This document shows positions 24,788 through 33,813 of a stretch of DNA of 57,032 bases, piece by piece. The DNA is from SZUA-37 sp964472525 (lineage in GTDB: Bacteria; Pseudomonadota; Gammaproteobacteria; UBA6429; Thiohalophilaceae), in the NCBI GenBank assembly GCA_964472525.1, contig CAYYLL010000017.1, positions 1 to 57,032 of the forward strand, in the 5' to 3' direction. The translations under genes were made by a program, and so were the position numbers. Under the pieces are notes generated by a model. That model did no database searches. It was not told the DNA's origin and worked only from the letters and a program-made list of their open reading frames with translations. Each line of letters starts with the position of its first letter. Position 1 is the stretch's first letter.

Positions 24788-26245
24788 ATGAGAAGAACAA
24801 AAATTATTGCGACCCTAGGTCCGGCTACACGCGATGCCAAGATGTTAGATAAAATTATTGAGGCTGGAGTAGACGTTGTTCGAGTTAATTTTTCTCATGG
24901 TAGTGCAGATGAGCATCTGGAAATAGTTGAACGTTTACGCAATCGCGCGCGCGCACATGGTCGCCAAGTTGGTGTGCTATGTGATTTACAAGGGCCAAAG
25001 ATCCGTATCGAAAAATTTAAAAATGGCAAAGTTGTTCTTGATGAAGGTGCCAATTTTACATTGGATATGGATTTAGCTGTCGATGCCGGTACGAACGAAG
25101 TTGTAGGTTGCAGTTACAAAACGTTAGCCGATGACGTTAAACGCGGTGACACACTCTTATTGGACGATGGCCGTATAGTATTATGGGTTGATTCCATCGA
25201 TGGTAGTAAAATTAATTGCCGTGTTGTAGTCGGTGGCGATTTGTCAGATAGAAAAGGTGTTAACAAGCAAGGTGGTGGCTTATCGGCTGCTGCGTTAACA
25301 GAAAAAGATAAAGAAGACATTAAGCTTGCGGCTAAAATGAAAGCCGACTATCTAGCAATTTCTTTTCCGCGTACTGCAGCAGATATAAATGAAGCACGTG
25401 AATTAATGGTGGCTGCGGGTGGTTATGCACATATCGTTGCAAAAATTGAACGTGCTGATGCGATGGATAACATCGAAGAAATTATTGAAGCCACTGATGT
25501 GATTATGATTGCGCGTGGTGACTTGGGCGTTGAGATTGGTGACGCGGCATTACCGCCGGTACAAAAACGTCTTATTCAATTAAGCCGAACCATGAACCGG
25601 GTTGTGATTACGGCAACACAAATGATGGAGTCGATGATTGAAAATCAAATACCGACTCGGGCGGAAGTATTCGATGTGGCTAACGCAGTATTAGACGGAA
25701 CCGATGCGGTGATGTTGTCAGCCGAAACAGCAGCCGGTAAATACCCTGATAAAGCCATTGAAGCAATGGATCGTGTTTGTATTGAAGCCGAAAAGTCACT
25801 TCAGGTTACCCGCTCAGATCACCGTATTAATACCGAGTTTAAACGTATTGATGAAGCTGTCGCAATGGCATCAATGTACACCGCTAATCATCTGGGTGTA
25901 AAAGCGATTGCGGCTTTAACGGAATCGGGTTCAACCACGCTGTGGATGTCTCGCATTAGTTCGGGTATTCCTATTTATGCTTTAACCAGCATTGTCGAAA
26001 CTCGCCGCAAAGTAACCTTGTATCGTGGTGTGTATCCAGTTAGTTTTGAAGCATTAGAAGAAGATCGTGCCACGGTTAGCCGTGAAGCTATTGATGAATT
26101 ATTACGTCGTGGTGCTGTGCGTGAAGGTGATTTAGTTATTATTACCCGCGGTGATTTAATGGGCGTGGGTGGCGGTACCAATGCAATGAATATTGTACGG
26201 GTTGGAGGTGCTTTAGAGCAAAGTATCGAACCAGAAGGTAATTAA
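24788..26245 (+). CDS. pyk: Pyruvate kinase
   Basis: 485 residues. Makes pyruvate and ATP from phosphoenolpyruvate and ADP. Begins MRRTKIIATLGPATRD; contains VNFSHG, VCDLQGPKIRIEKF-like and the metal/substrate-binding IMIARGDLGVEIG, followed by TATQMMESMIENQIPTRAEV. The C-terminal domain with ITRGDLMGVGGGTNAM is complete. It lies between pgk and fba, giving an exit from the fixed triose phosphate to central metabolism. Confidence 0.96.
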   Translation: MRRTKIIATLGPATRDAKMLDKIIEAGVDVVRVNFSHGSADEHLEIVERLRNRARAHGRQVGVLCDLQGPKIRIEKFKNGKVVLDEGANFTLDMDLAVDAGTNEVVGCSYKTLADDVKRGDTLLLDDGRIVLWVDSIDGSKINCRVVVGGDLSDRKGVNKQGGGLSAAALTEKDKEDIKLAAKMKADYLAISFPRTAADINEARELMVAAGGYAHIVAKIERADAMDNIEEIIEATDVIMIARGDLGVEIGDAALPPVQKRLIQLSRTMNRVVITATQMMESMIENQIPTRAEVFDVANAVLDGTDAVMLSAETAAGKYPDKAIEAMDRVCIEAEKSLQVTRSDHRINTEFKRIDEAVAMASMYTANHLGVKAIAALTESGSTTLWMSRISSGIPIYALTSIVETRRKVTLYRGVYPVSFEALEEDRATVSREAIDELLRRGAVREGDLVIITRGDLMGVGGGTNAMNIVRVGGALEQSIEPEGN

Positions 26246-26329
26246 GTCTACAAACTTATACCTAAGAATTTTTAAGTAAAAATATTATTAACAACAACTA
26301 TTTTAAAATCAAACGAAAGGAGGTCTAAC

Positions 26330-27367
26330 ATGGCCCTTATTTCTCTACGACAATTACTGGATCATGCCGCTGAAAATAGCTATGGTATGCCAGCGTTTAA
26401 TGTAAACAACATGGAACAGGTTCATGCCATTATGCAGGCGGCTAATGAAGTAAACAGCCCTGTTATTATGCAAGGTTCAGCCGGTGCGCGTTCTTATGCA
26501 GGCGAACCGTTCTTACGTCATCTAATTTCTGCTGCGATTGAAATGTATCCACATATTCCTGTTGTTATGCATCAGGATCATGGTTCAGAGCCAGCAGTGT
26601 GCTTGCGTTCAATCCAGTCTGGTTTCAGTTCAGTTATGATGGACGGTTCTTTAGAAGCGGATATGAAAACACCTTCAAGTTTTGAATACAATGTTGCTGT
26701 TACTAAAGAAGTTGTAAAAATGGCACATGCTGGTGGTGTATCGGTTGAAGGCGAACTCGGTTGCTTAGGTTCATTAGAAACAGGCGAAATGGGTGAAGAA
26801 GATGGTCACGGTGCAGAAGGTAAATTAGATTTAGATATGCTGTTAACCAGTGTTGATGAAGCGGCTGACTTTGTTGAACAAACAAAAGTCGATGCTTTAG
26901 CAATTGCAATTGGTACTTCTCACGGTGCTTACAAATTTACAAAAGAACCTGATGGTGAAGTTTTACGTATTGATCGTATTGAAGAAATTCATGCGAAATT
27001 ACCTAATACTCACCTTGTTATGCACGGTTCATCGTCAGTGCCACAGGAATGGCTTAAAATTATTAATAACTACGGTGGTGATATGGGCCAAACGTATGGC
27101 GTGCCGGTTGAGGAAATTGTTAAAGGTATTAAATCGGGTGTGCGTAAAGTCAATATTGATACCGATTTACGTATGGCATCAACCGGTTCTGTTCGTCGGC
27201 ATTTGGCTGAAAACCCAAGTAACTTCGACCCACGTAAATTCCTTAAAGAAGCAACGGCCGCAATGAAAGGTATTTGCTTAGCACGTTTTGAAGCTTTTGG
27301 TTCTGCTGGCAATGCAGACAAAATTAAAGTTGACTCTTTAGAGACCATGATCAATTACTATAAATAA
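26330..27367 (+). CDS. fba: Class II fructose-bisphosphate aldolase, Calvin-cycle type
   Basis: 345 residues. Zinc aldolase that joins dihydroxyacetone phosphate to glyceraldehyde-3-phosphate, and in this subtype also to erythrose-4-phosphate to make sedoheptulose bisphosphate. Zinc-site motifs are MHQDHGS, VEGELGCLGSLETGEMG and NTHLVMHGSSSVP; GTSHGAYKF is also present. Length and the GELGCLGSLETG motif match the Calvin-cycle subfamily. AAAGGAGG is a very strong ribosome-binding site just upstream. It ends the block and is followed by a terminator. Confidence 0.96.
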   Translation: MALISLRQLLDHAAENSYGMPAFNVNNMEQVHAIMQAANEVNSPVIMQGSAGARSYAGEPFLRHLISAAIEMYPHIPVVMHQDHGSEPAVCLRSIQSGFSSVMMDGSLEADMKTPSSFEYNVAVTKEVVKMAHAGGVSVEGELGCLGSLETGEMGEEDGHGAEGKLDLDMLLTSVDEAADFVEQTKVDALAIAIGTSHGAYKFTKEPDGEVLRIDRIEEIHAKLPNTHLVMHGSSSVPQEWLKIINNYGGDMGQTYGVPVEEIVKGIKSGVRKVNIDTDLRMASTGSVRRHLAENPSNFDPRKFLKEATAAMKGICLARFEAFGSAGNADKIKVDSLETMINYYK

Positions 27368-27383
27368 GTTATCTTATAGTATG

Positions 27384-27417
27384 GAAAGGGGGGGCTTTAT
27401 AGCTCCCCTTTTTTTAT
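27384..27417 (+). terminator. Intrinsic terminator after fba
   Basis: AAAGGGGGGGC, TTTATA loop, GCTCCCCTT and then a run of T. A G/C-rich stem followed by eight or so T 17 bp after the fba stop is a clear intrinsic terminator and closes the carbon block. Confidence 0.88.
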
Positions 27418-27616
27418 AAATTTTAAATATAATATTGCTATGCCTCTGTAGCTGGCTGTCTGTGTAGCGTCAAAAATATACCAATCCTTCTATTTCATTT
27501 TCTAAGCTTTTGATTTATCCCAATAATTCAATAATTTAAAGTCTTTTACTTTCCAGTCGATAATACAGATACGGACGTTCCAAATGTTACGACAGTGGTC
27601 GTTGGAGGTAATTGCC

Positions 27617-28465
27617 ATGGGTATACAACGTAAGAAGCTTGCAACAAAGCATGTTTTAGGCTTAAAGACTAAAGCTAAACGCGATCAAAGAAATACCACA
27701 AAAAATATAAACATGCTGATGTTATTGGCAACGTTTTTACTGATATTGATTATTGGGCAGCAAATAGCACATTCAGCAACAAAACCAACCTTGAATAAGA
27801 CTAGTTATTCAGAAATGGAAGCCATCAATAAAGGTATGGGTTTAATTCAAATAAGTGCGAATGCGCAAGTTCAAAATGAACAATTCAATGCAGGTGTAAA
27901 AGCGTATCTCAATCAGGAATATGCACTGGCTTTACGTTTGTTTGAACCGTTGGCAATGCGTGGGCATAGTGCATCACAATATTATCTGGGTGTGTTATAT
28001 GACATTGGAGATAAATCGGGTGGCAATGCACGGGTTGCTTATCAATGGTATCGCCTAGCGGCTATCGGTGGTGATGATCGTGCGCAGCATAATTTGGCGG
28101 TTGCGTATGCGAAAGGCGAAGGTGTCGAAGCGAATTTAGGAAAAGCAATGAAGTGGTGGATGATTTCCTCTTTACAAGGCAATGCTGACTCGCAATATAA
28201 TCTTGGAATTTTGTACGCCATGGGGCAAGGAAGTGTACAGCGAGATATTGTTAAAGCAATGAAATGGTGGCGTAAAGCCGCAACCAGTGGCGATGCGGTT
28301 GCTCAATTTAACCTTGGAACCATTTATGCGAATGGTGATAGCGGTGCAAAAAATTATTGTGAAGCTGAACGTTGGTGGGTTCAGTCTGCAGAAAGCGGCT
28401 TTACTGAAGCATCGGTTGCTTTAACGGTATTGCGTAAACGGAGTGATTACTATAATTGTAAATAA
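27617..28465 (+). CDS. Membrane-anchored Sel1-repeat protein
   Basis: 282 residues. A basic N-terminus (KKLATKHVLGLKTKAKR) precedes one hydrophobic segment LMLLATFLLILIIGQQIAH, so it is anchored with the bulk probably outside the cytoplasm. Residues from about 95 on form Sel1 repeats: AMRGHSASQYYLGVLYDIG, AAIGGDDRAQHNLAVAYAKG, SSLQGNADSQYNLGILYAMG, AATSGDAVAQFNLGTIYANG. Such proteins are scaffolds in envelope assembly or signalling; no partner is evident. I chose the ATG at 27617 because GGAGGT (27604-27609) is correctly spaced; an ATG at 27584 is in frame but poorer. Confidence 0.8.
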   Translation: MGIQRKKLATKHVLGLKTKAKRDQRNTTKNINMLMLLATFLLILIIGQQIAHSATKPTLNKTSYSEMEAINKGMGLIQISANAQVQNEQFNAGVKAYLNQEYALALRLFEPLAMRGHSASQYYLGVLYDIGDKSGGNARVAYQWYRLAAIGGDDRAQHNLAVAYAKGEGVEANLGKAMKWWMISSLQGNADSQYNLGILYAMGQGSVQRDIVKAMKWWRKAATSGDAVAQFNLGTIYANGDSGAKNYCEAERWWVQSAESGFTEASVALTVLRKRSDYYNCK

Positions 28466-28496
28466 AAAATAAATGTCTGACTTCAAGAAGTTATAT

Positions 28497-29096
28497 TTAA
28501 AAAGAGTGATTGATAAATATTATTTCATTTGATTTTTTTTCTAAATTGACATGTATCCGTGCGATCACTGCATTATTTATTTTAAAGTTATAAATTCCCT
28601 GTGGTGGTGTCTTAATAATGTGTGCAAGGATGGCACGAATAACACCGGCATGTGCAATGATTAAAATATTTTTATTTTTAAATTGTTCAACCAGTCTTAG
28701 ATAAGATGCGATCACACGTTGTATAAATGTATTCAAATTTTCACTATTGGCAGGGCGATTATTAACGGGATCGGCATAAAAATTATTATATTCGAATAAA
28801 TTATTTTTCTTAACCTGTTCACGGCTTAAGCCTTCCCATGAGCCAAACCCTATTTCTTTAAAATCATCTTCAATCTGTAATGGAATATTGTTTTTTTGGG
28901 AAAGCTGCGTTGCAAATTCGGTACAACGCAACAGTGGTGAGCTGATGATTTGTTGCCATTGGTTATAGTCACCAACCGCTTGCCACATTTGTTGCCAACC
29001 TTCTTCGCTGAGTGGATCATTAATTTTATGCCCACGATAAAGGTGACCACCTTGTGGTTGACCATGACGGATTAAATCAATAACAGTTTTACTCAT
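28497..29096 (-). CDS. Histidine phosphatase family protein
   Basis: 199 residues. The catalytic motif LIRHGQP (RHG with the phosphorylated His) is near the N-terminus, and IIAHAGVIRAIL supplies the second His. FGSWEGLSREQV is typical of the CobC/phosphoglycerate-mutase-like branch. The substrate is not predictable; small phosphoesters such as alpha-ribazole phosphate or sugar phosphates are both known in the family. The ATG at 29096 gives MSKTVIDLIRHG; 13 codons more are open upstream but read poorly. It ends the cbbQ-cbbO gene run. Confidence 0.87.
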   Translation of the reverse strand: MSKTVIDLIRHGQPQGGHLYRGHKINDPLSEEGWQQMWQAVGDYNQWQQIISSPLLRCTEFATQLSQKNNIPLQIEDDFKEIGFGSWEGLSREQVKKNNLFEYNNFYADPVNNRPANSENLNTFIQRVIASYLRLVEQFKNKNILIIAHAGVIRAILAHIIKTPPQGIYNFKINNAVIARIHVNLEKKSNEIIFINHSF

Positions 29097-29139
29097 GTTA
29101 TATTCGAATGCAATGTTAACGATGAATAGGCACAATTAT

Positions 29140-29697
29140 TTAATCATGAGCAGGGTTTTTATGTGCGTCGATTAAATTTTTAGTCATGATGCGATCAGTA
29201 TAAGCCATGGCAACAGCAGAAACGATAAAGGTTAAATGAATCAGTACTTGCCATTGTATCGTTGTTTCATTCATATGCTCGGCATTAATAAATGTTTTAA
29301 GTAAGTGAATAGATGAAATACCAATTAAAGCCATTGATAATTTAATTTTCATTGTCGCGGCATTTACATGTGATAACCATTCAGGTTGATCCGGGTGTTC
29401 CTTAAGATTAAGTCGTGAAACAAACGTTTCATAACCACCGATGATGACCATAATGAGTAAGTTTGCAATCATCACTACGTCAATTAAGCCTAAAACAATC
29501 AGCATAATTTCAGCTTCACCAATGGTTGCGGCTTTAGCAACTAGGTGGCTCAGTTCAATCATAAAGTGATAAACATAAACACCTTGAGCAACGATTAAAC
29601 CAAGGTATAAAGGTGCTTGTAACCATCGACTCCAAAAGATAGATTGGGCCATAATAGATTGGGGTATATTGCGTGGTTGTTTGGTGTTTGTGTTCAT
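29140..29697 (-). CDS. UPF0114 (YqhA-like) inner-membrane protein
   Basis: 185 residues with four predicted membrane segments (APLYLGLIVAQGVYVYHFMI; MLIVLGLIDVVMIANLLIMV; MALIGISSIHLLKTFI; VLIHLTFIVSAVAMAYTD). FWSRWLQAPLYLGL and GGYETFVSRL match UPF0114/YqhA, a family of unknown function. It is located between the small CbbO-linked gene and the phosphatase, all on one strand. Confidence 0.87.
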   Translation of the reverse strand: MNTNTKQPRNIPQSIMAQSIFWSRWLQAPLYLGLIVAQGVYVYHFMIELSHLVAKAATIGEAEIMLIVLGLIDVVMIANLLIMVIIGGYETFVSRLNLKEHPDQPEWLSHVNAATMKIKLSMALIGISSIHLLKTFINAEHMNETTIQWQVLIHLTFIVSAVAMAYTDRIMTKNLIDAHKNPAHD

Positions 29698-29726
29698 TAT
29701 GTAACCTGTATTTTAGTTAAATTATT

Positions 29727-30134
29727 TTAAGTGATGTCTTGTTTGCCTAGCTGATAAGCTGCAAGCATGGCTTTCTTTAAGTCTGGATGTTGCTCTAAAT
29801 CAGTAATATTCATATATTTTTTTGTGATGTTTAATAATTTTTCAAGCCGTTGGTTCTCTTGCCAAGTAGAAATAAACGCATCGGTATTAAGTTGCCCATT
29901 AATAATAAATTGACTAATCAGTCCGGTGGGTTCACTAAATATTATTTCGACAGATTGCATTATTTCGTATTCATAAGAATAAAGATCAAAATTATTTTTA
30001 TTGGCAATTAATGGATAAAAATTGGGTAGTTTCCCGGAGGATCGTAAGTGTTCATCAAGTTCAATACGAATCGACGGTGTATGTTGTTCACCTTTGAAAG
30101 AGAAGTGAACGCTTGCTGTGATGGTGTTTTTCAT
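29727..30134 (-). CDS. Unknown 135-residue protein in cbbQ-cbbO operon
   Basis: I do not recognise the family. The N-terminal half is beta-rich (TITASVHFSFKGEQHTPSIR, IELDEHL) and the C-terminal half is helical, ending MLAAYQLGKQDIT. No signal peptide or membrane segment. It begins 16 bp after cbbO ends and is followed 29 bp later by the UPF0114 gene, so it belongs to the activase operon. A role in Rubisco activation or assembly is only a guess from position. Confidence 0.7.
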   Translation of the reverse strand: MKNTITASVHFSFKGEQHTPSIRIELDEHLRSSGKLPNFYPLIANKNNFDLYSYEYEIMQSVEIIFSEPTGLISQFIINGQLNTDAFISTWQENQRLEKLLNITKKYMNITDLEQHPDLKKAMLAAYQLGKQDIT

Positions 30135-30150
30135 GTTTCTTTAAAGTTAC

Positions 30151-32403
30151 TTATGCAGTTAACGACATAAATAATTTAGGTAATTTTTCTGGCAACTTAT
30201 CAATATTATCGATTACGGTGTAACCGGTTGGGCTGAAAATATCCTGAATATAATCATCTGCCTTTTTATCTAGACTAATGCAGTGGGTATAAATGCCCTT
30301 GCTAGAAAGTTCTTCAACCGCTTTGTGGGTGTCTTCAATTAGCAGCCGGTCATCGGTTACATCAATATCGGCTGGTTCACCATCGGTTAAAATTAAAAGT
30401 AATTTCTTATCGGCTTTTTGAGCTTCTAAATAATGGCTTGCATGACGCATGGCAGCCCCCATCCTGGTTGAAAAGCCTGCTTCAATGGCAGCTAAACGGG
30501 CTTTTACACTGTCATCCCAATGTTCGGTGAATCCCTTAATATGATGGTAACGCACATTATGGCGTGTATCTGAATGGAAGCCTGCAATCGCAAATTTATC
30601 CCCAAGTTGTTCAATCGACCAACCGAGCAAGGTTACGGCTTCACGGCTAAGTTCCAAAATACTTTGTGTGCTACCTTCGGGTATCTCATGCAGTGAGGCA
30701 GATAAATCCATTAGTAATAGCACCGCAATATCACGGCCATCATGTTTGTGGCTCATGTTAATACGTGGGTCGGGTTGTGCGCCGCTCTTGAAGTCAATGA
30801 TTGAGCGAATCGCAACATCTAGATCGAGTTCACTGCCTTCTTCCTGATAGCGAATACGCACATAATGTTGTGGCTTTAACAAATCTAGAATACGTTTTAA
30901 ATAATTTGCTAACGCCGCATGTTTTTCCAGAATTTTATCGATGTCCGCTGCATTTCCCGGAGCATGTAAGGATTCGTATAAGGTTACCCAATCAGGCTTA
31001 AAGCTAGTGGTGTGATAATCCCATTCATGGTAATGACGTGGTGGTAAACCTTCGGGCTCGATAGTTTCCTGACTTTGTGGTTCACTGGTATCGTCTTCGG
31101 CTTCATCATTTTCTTCGATAAATATCCACATATGACGGTTATCATCACGATAATCTATTTCAGTATTCTCAAAACGCACACTGGGTAACAAATCACTTTG
31201 TAAACGGGTCTTGGCGGTAAATGAAATAGCAAGGTTCAGCATTTCTTTGGTGCTTGAATGACTTTCTTTTAAGATGTCAAAAAATTGCTCAATATATTCA
31301 AGAATAAAAGGATTCTGGTAGCCATGATTTTTATCAAGAATAGCGCGGGATAACATGGCTAACCGATGTCGTACACAGGATTCTTTTTCGTTATCACAAT
31401 CACCTTCAATCGGTTTGGGATGTAGTGCAAGAAAATATTTTCGCAGGCCGGGATATTCTTTAAGAATTAAATATTCAACGCGTGAGTCTTCAAATGTTTC
31501 AACCGCAATACGCTGGAAGGGAGATAAATTATCGGCAACCTGTCGAGTCGTCCAACGTTTATGCCCGGCCATGTGAGCGAGCGTTATGCGATAACGGTTA
31601 ATACCGCTAACACCGTTAATGTCGTCATAGACATCAGGAATACGCATACCGAGGTTATCATAATACGGTTGTGGTTTGCGTAGTTCGTCGAAGCCGAGTG
31701 AATAAGGAACAAAGTATTCTTCTTCCTGCCACATACTGCGCATATACATATCGAGTTGGCGTTCAGAGTCCATATACAATGTGCCATGACGTTCACGTTG
31801 TAACATGGCTTTACTGTCTGCTGATTGCAGGCTGAAATAATCTTTTTGCCGCTCGGGATGGTTATTGTAGTTACGCACACCGTATTCAATCCAGTTTTTT
31901 AAACCTTCAAGTGATAATTGGCTTAATAAAAAGGGTATTTGTTTTAGCAACTCAGGGAAGCCCTGACTTGAATGTGTTTTATGGTGGCCATGTACCGATG
32001 TGGTGGTGGTTTCTAACATCTCGAAAATAATATCGAGAAAGTACTGCATTTGTTTGAGTGTGCCAAGCCGACGAGAGGCTTCAGGCAAACACTGCATAAA
32101 CGGTGGAATGGCTTTACCGTTTGGAGAACGTGACATGTCCCAGACTTGTTTGGAAATAATATCCAGAATCGGTTCACCTAAATGCTGTGCCATTTGTGGC
32201 ATTTCTTCGAGGTAAATTGAAACGGGCTCCCAGCCACGGCCAATCATACAAACCAGTGATGCGCCAGACAAATATTGTTCAACGCCTTCATTACTTAAAT
32301 TACGCAAAGCATCTTTCATGTAGTCGTCAAAGCAATCTTCAATTTGCTCAAAGCTACACTTTAATTTTTTGCGATAAGCAGAGTATTCAGTTTCAGTTGT
32401 CAT
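30151..32403 (-). CDS. cbbO: CbbO, von Willebrand A subunit of Rubisco activase
   Basis: 750 residues counted from the ATG at 32403 (a TTG four codons earlier is also open). CbbO with CbbQ forms a Rubisco activase that uses ATP to remove inhibitory sugar phosphates; the related NorD acts on nitric oxide reductase. The C-terminal VWA domain has a MIDAS motif DLSAS at about residue 566 (VLLLMDLSASLHE) and LLLILTDGEPADIDVTDD. An acidic linker (ENDEAEDDTSEPQSQE) precedes it. The gene starts 16 bp after cbbQ ends. CbbO rather than NorD is favoured because Calvin-cycle genes are nearby and nor genes are not. Confidence 0.87.
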   Translation of the reverse strand: MTTETEYSAYRKKLKCSFEQIEDCFDDYMKDALRNLSNEGVEQYLSGASLVCMIGRGWEPVSIYLEEMPQMAQHLGEPILDIISKQVWDMSRSPNGKAIPPFMQCLPEASRRLGTLKQMQYFLDIIFEMLETTTTSVHGHHKTHSSQGFPELLKQIPFLLSQLSLEGLKNWIEYGVRNYNNHPERQKDYFSLQSADSKAMLQRERHGTLYMDSERQLDMYMRSMWQEEEYFVPYSLGFDELRKPQPYYDNLGMRIPDVYDDINGVSGINRYRITLAHMAGHKRWTTRQVADNLSPFQRIAVETFEDSRVEYLILKEYPGLRKYFLALHPKPIEGDCDNEKESCVRHRLAMLSRAILDKNHGYQNPFILEYIEQFFDILKESHSSTKEMLNLAISFTAKTRLQSDLLPSVRFENTEIDYRDDNRHMWIFIEENDEAEDDTSEPQSQETIEPEGLPPRHYHEWDYHTTSFKPDWVTLYESLHAPGNAADIDKILEKHAALANYLKRILDLLKPQHYVRIRYQEEGSELDLDVAIRSIIDFKSGAQPDPRINMSHKHDGRDIAVLLLMDLSASLHEIPEGSTQSILELSREAVTLLGWSIEQLGDKFAIAGFHSDTRHNVRYHHIKGFTEHWDDSVKARLAAIEAGFSTRMGAAMRHASHYLEAQKADKKLLLILTDGEPADIDVTDDRLLIEDTHKAVEELSSKGIYTHCISLDKKADDYIQDIFSPTGYTVIDNIDKLPEKLPKLFMSLTA

Positions 32404-32418
32404 TGCTTTATTCAAGAC

Positions 32419-33225
32419 TTAGGCAAAAATGCTATCAATTGAATGAATCAATGTATCGCGGATATCTTTATCATCGGTAATGGGTGTCACTAATGCCATT
32501 TGGCAAGCCGATTTTGCTTCGATACCTTTGTTCATTAATGTTGCTGCATACACCAGTAACCGTGTTGAGATACCTTCGTCTAAACCATGGCCTTTTAAGT
32601 GGCGAGCAGTGTGCGCAATTTTTACTAACTTGCTTGCAATGGCTTCATCAATACCGGCTTCTTTAACAACAATGGCGGTTTCAACTTTTGAATCAGGGTA
32701 GTCAAAGTCCAAACCGGTAAAACGTTGTTTGGTCGATTGCTTGAGATCTTTCATCATACTTTGATAGCCGGGGTTATAAGAAATAACCAGTTGGAAATCA
32801 GGGTGAGCTTCGAGCTGTTCACCTTTTTTATCTAGTGGTAATGTGCGACGGTGATCGGTTAATGGGTGAATCACAACCGTGGTATCCTGACGGGCTTCAA
32901 CAATTTCATCCAGATAACAAATAGCGCCAATGCGAGCAGCGGTGGTTAACGGGCCGTCTAGCCAACGCGTACCATTGGCGTCTAACAAATAACGGCCGAC
33001 TAAATCAGAAGCGGTCATATCTTCATTACAGGCAACCGTAATTAAGGGTTTACCTAATTTATAAGCCATATGCTCAATAAAGCGCGATTTACCACAACCC
33101 GTTGGGCCTTTAACCATAACGGGCATACGCGCTTCATAAGCGGCTTCGTATAAAGCAACTTCATTACCCATGGCTTCGTAATAAGGTTCTTCTGTGATCT
33201 TGTATTGTTCGATATCAACGCTCAT
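32419..33225 (-). CDS. cbbQ: CbbQ, AAA+ subunit of Rubisco activase
   Basis: 268 residues, a MoxR-type AAA+ ATPase. Walker A GPTGCGKS is at residues 40-47, Walker B AICYLDEI near residues 100-107, and LVISYNPGYQSMMKDLKQST fits the CbbQ/NorQ subfamily. With CbbO it reactivates Rubisco. Start chosen at the ATG 33225 (MSVDIEQYKITEEP) with AGGAG (complement of 33236-33240) upstream; the frame runs 18 codons further but without support. First gene of a five-gene - strand run: cbbQ, cbbO, unknown, UPF0114, phosphatase. Confidence 0.9.
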   Translation of the reverse strand: MSVDIEQYKITEEPYYEAMGNEVALYEAAYEARMPVMVKGPTGCGKSRFIEHMAYKLGKPLITVACNEDMTASDLVGRYLLDANGTRWLDGPLTTAARIGAICYLDEIVEARQDTTVVIHPLTDHRRTLPLDKKGEQLEAHPDFQLVISYNPGYQSMMKDLKQSTKQRFTGLDFDYPDSKVETAIVVKEAGIDEAIASKLVKIAHTARHLKGHGLDEGISTRLLVYAATLMNKGIEAKSACQMALVTPITDDKDIRDTLIHSIDSIFA

Positions 33226-33813
33226 TTTTTCGTTGCTCCTATGCAATTCAGCACGGTCTATCGGTAAGAAAAACCGCATAACTGGCGTGTAGTATACAGA
33301 GTCTAAAATATAAGTTAATTCAGATATTCTTCTGGGAACGATAAGTAATTACTTATGCTTTGATGCGATACGATACTGGTGGTTTGATAATGTGTGTCGA
33401 GTTGACTTATCGGTGTGGGAGGCCTAAACCATTAGCGTGATGTGCGGGGCTGTGGCAATTTATAGTATCAGTGGGAATGTAACAATAATATGGATAAGAA
33501 ATTGATGGCTTTTTCTCCTTAAGTTAGGCCGATACCAAAAATACTAACCATGCAGTAACTAAACTTAAAATATATTTATGTGATTCACATCACAGTTTTA
33601 AAGCAAATGTTTGATACTGAATGAATTAATGTCGAAGATCAGAACGGTTCTTCTTTTTAGTCGTTAATATTATGTGGCTACGAAACAAAATGACAAAGAT
33701 AAAATTAATTGGCATCGCCAAATTTAAGCAAGCAGCAGCGAGTCTGATTATTCGCTTAATAATACACAATAAGTTGGAATAGAGATGTCTTACACCTTCG
33801 AAGGAGAAGATAG
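33226..33813. other. Divergent intergenic region
   Basis: About 590 bp between cbbQ (-) and the secreted protein gene (+). It must hold both promoters. A perfect CRP-type palindrome is at 33579-33594. An ORF on the - strand at 33626-33835 has no family features and overlaps the next gene's start, so I do not count it. Confidence 0.5.
33579..33594. promoter_or_regulatory. CRP/Vfr-type binding site
   Basis: TGTGA-TTCACA-TCACA is a perfect TGTGA-N6-TCACA palindrome, the consensus for CRP-family regulators. It lies 220 bp upstream of the secreted protein gene and 354 bp upstream of cbbQ. Either could be the target. Confidence 0.6.

Noticed and set aside
30151..33225. norD/norQ assignment
   Set aside because: The families are close, but no nitric oxide reductase genes are near while Calvin-cycle genes are.
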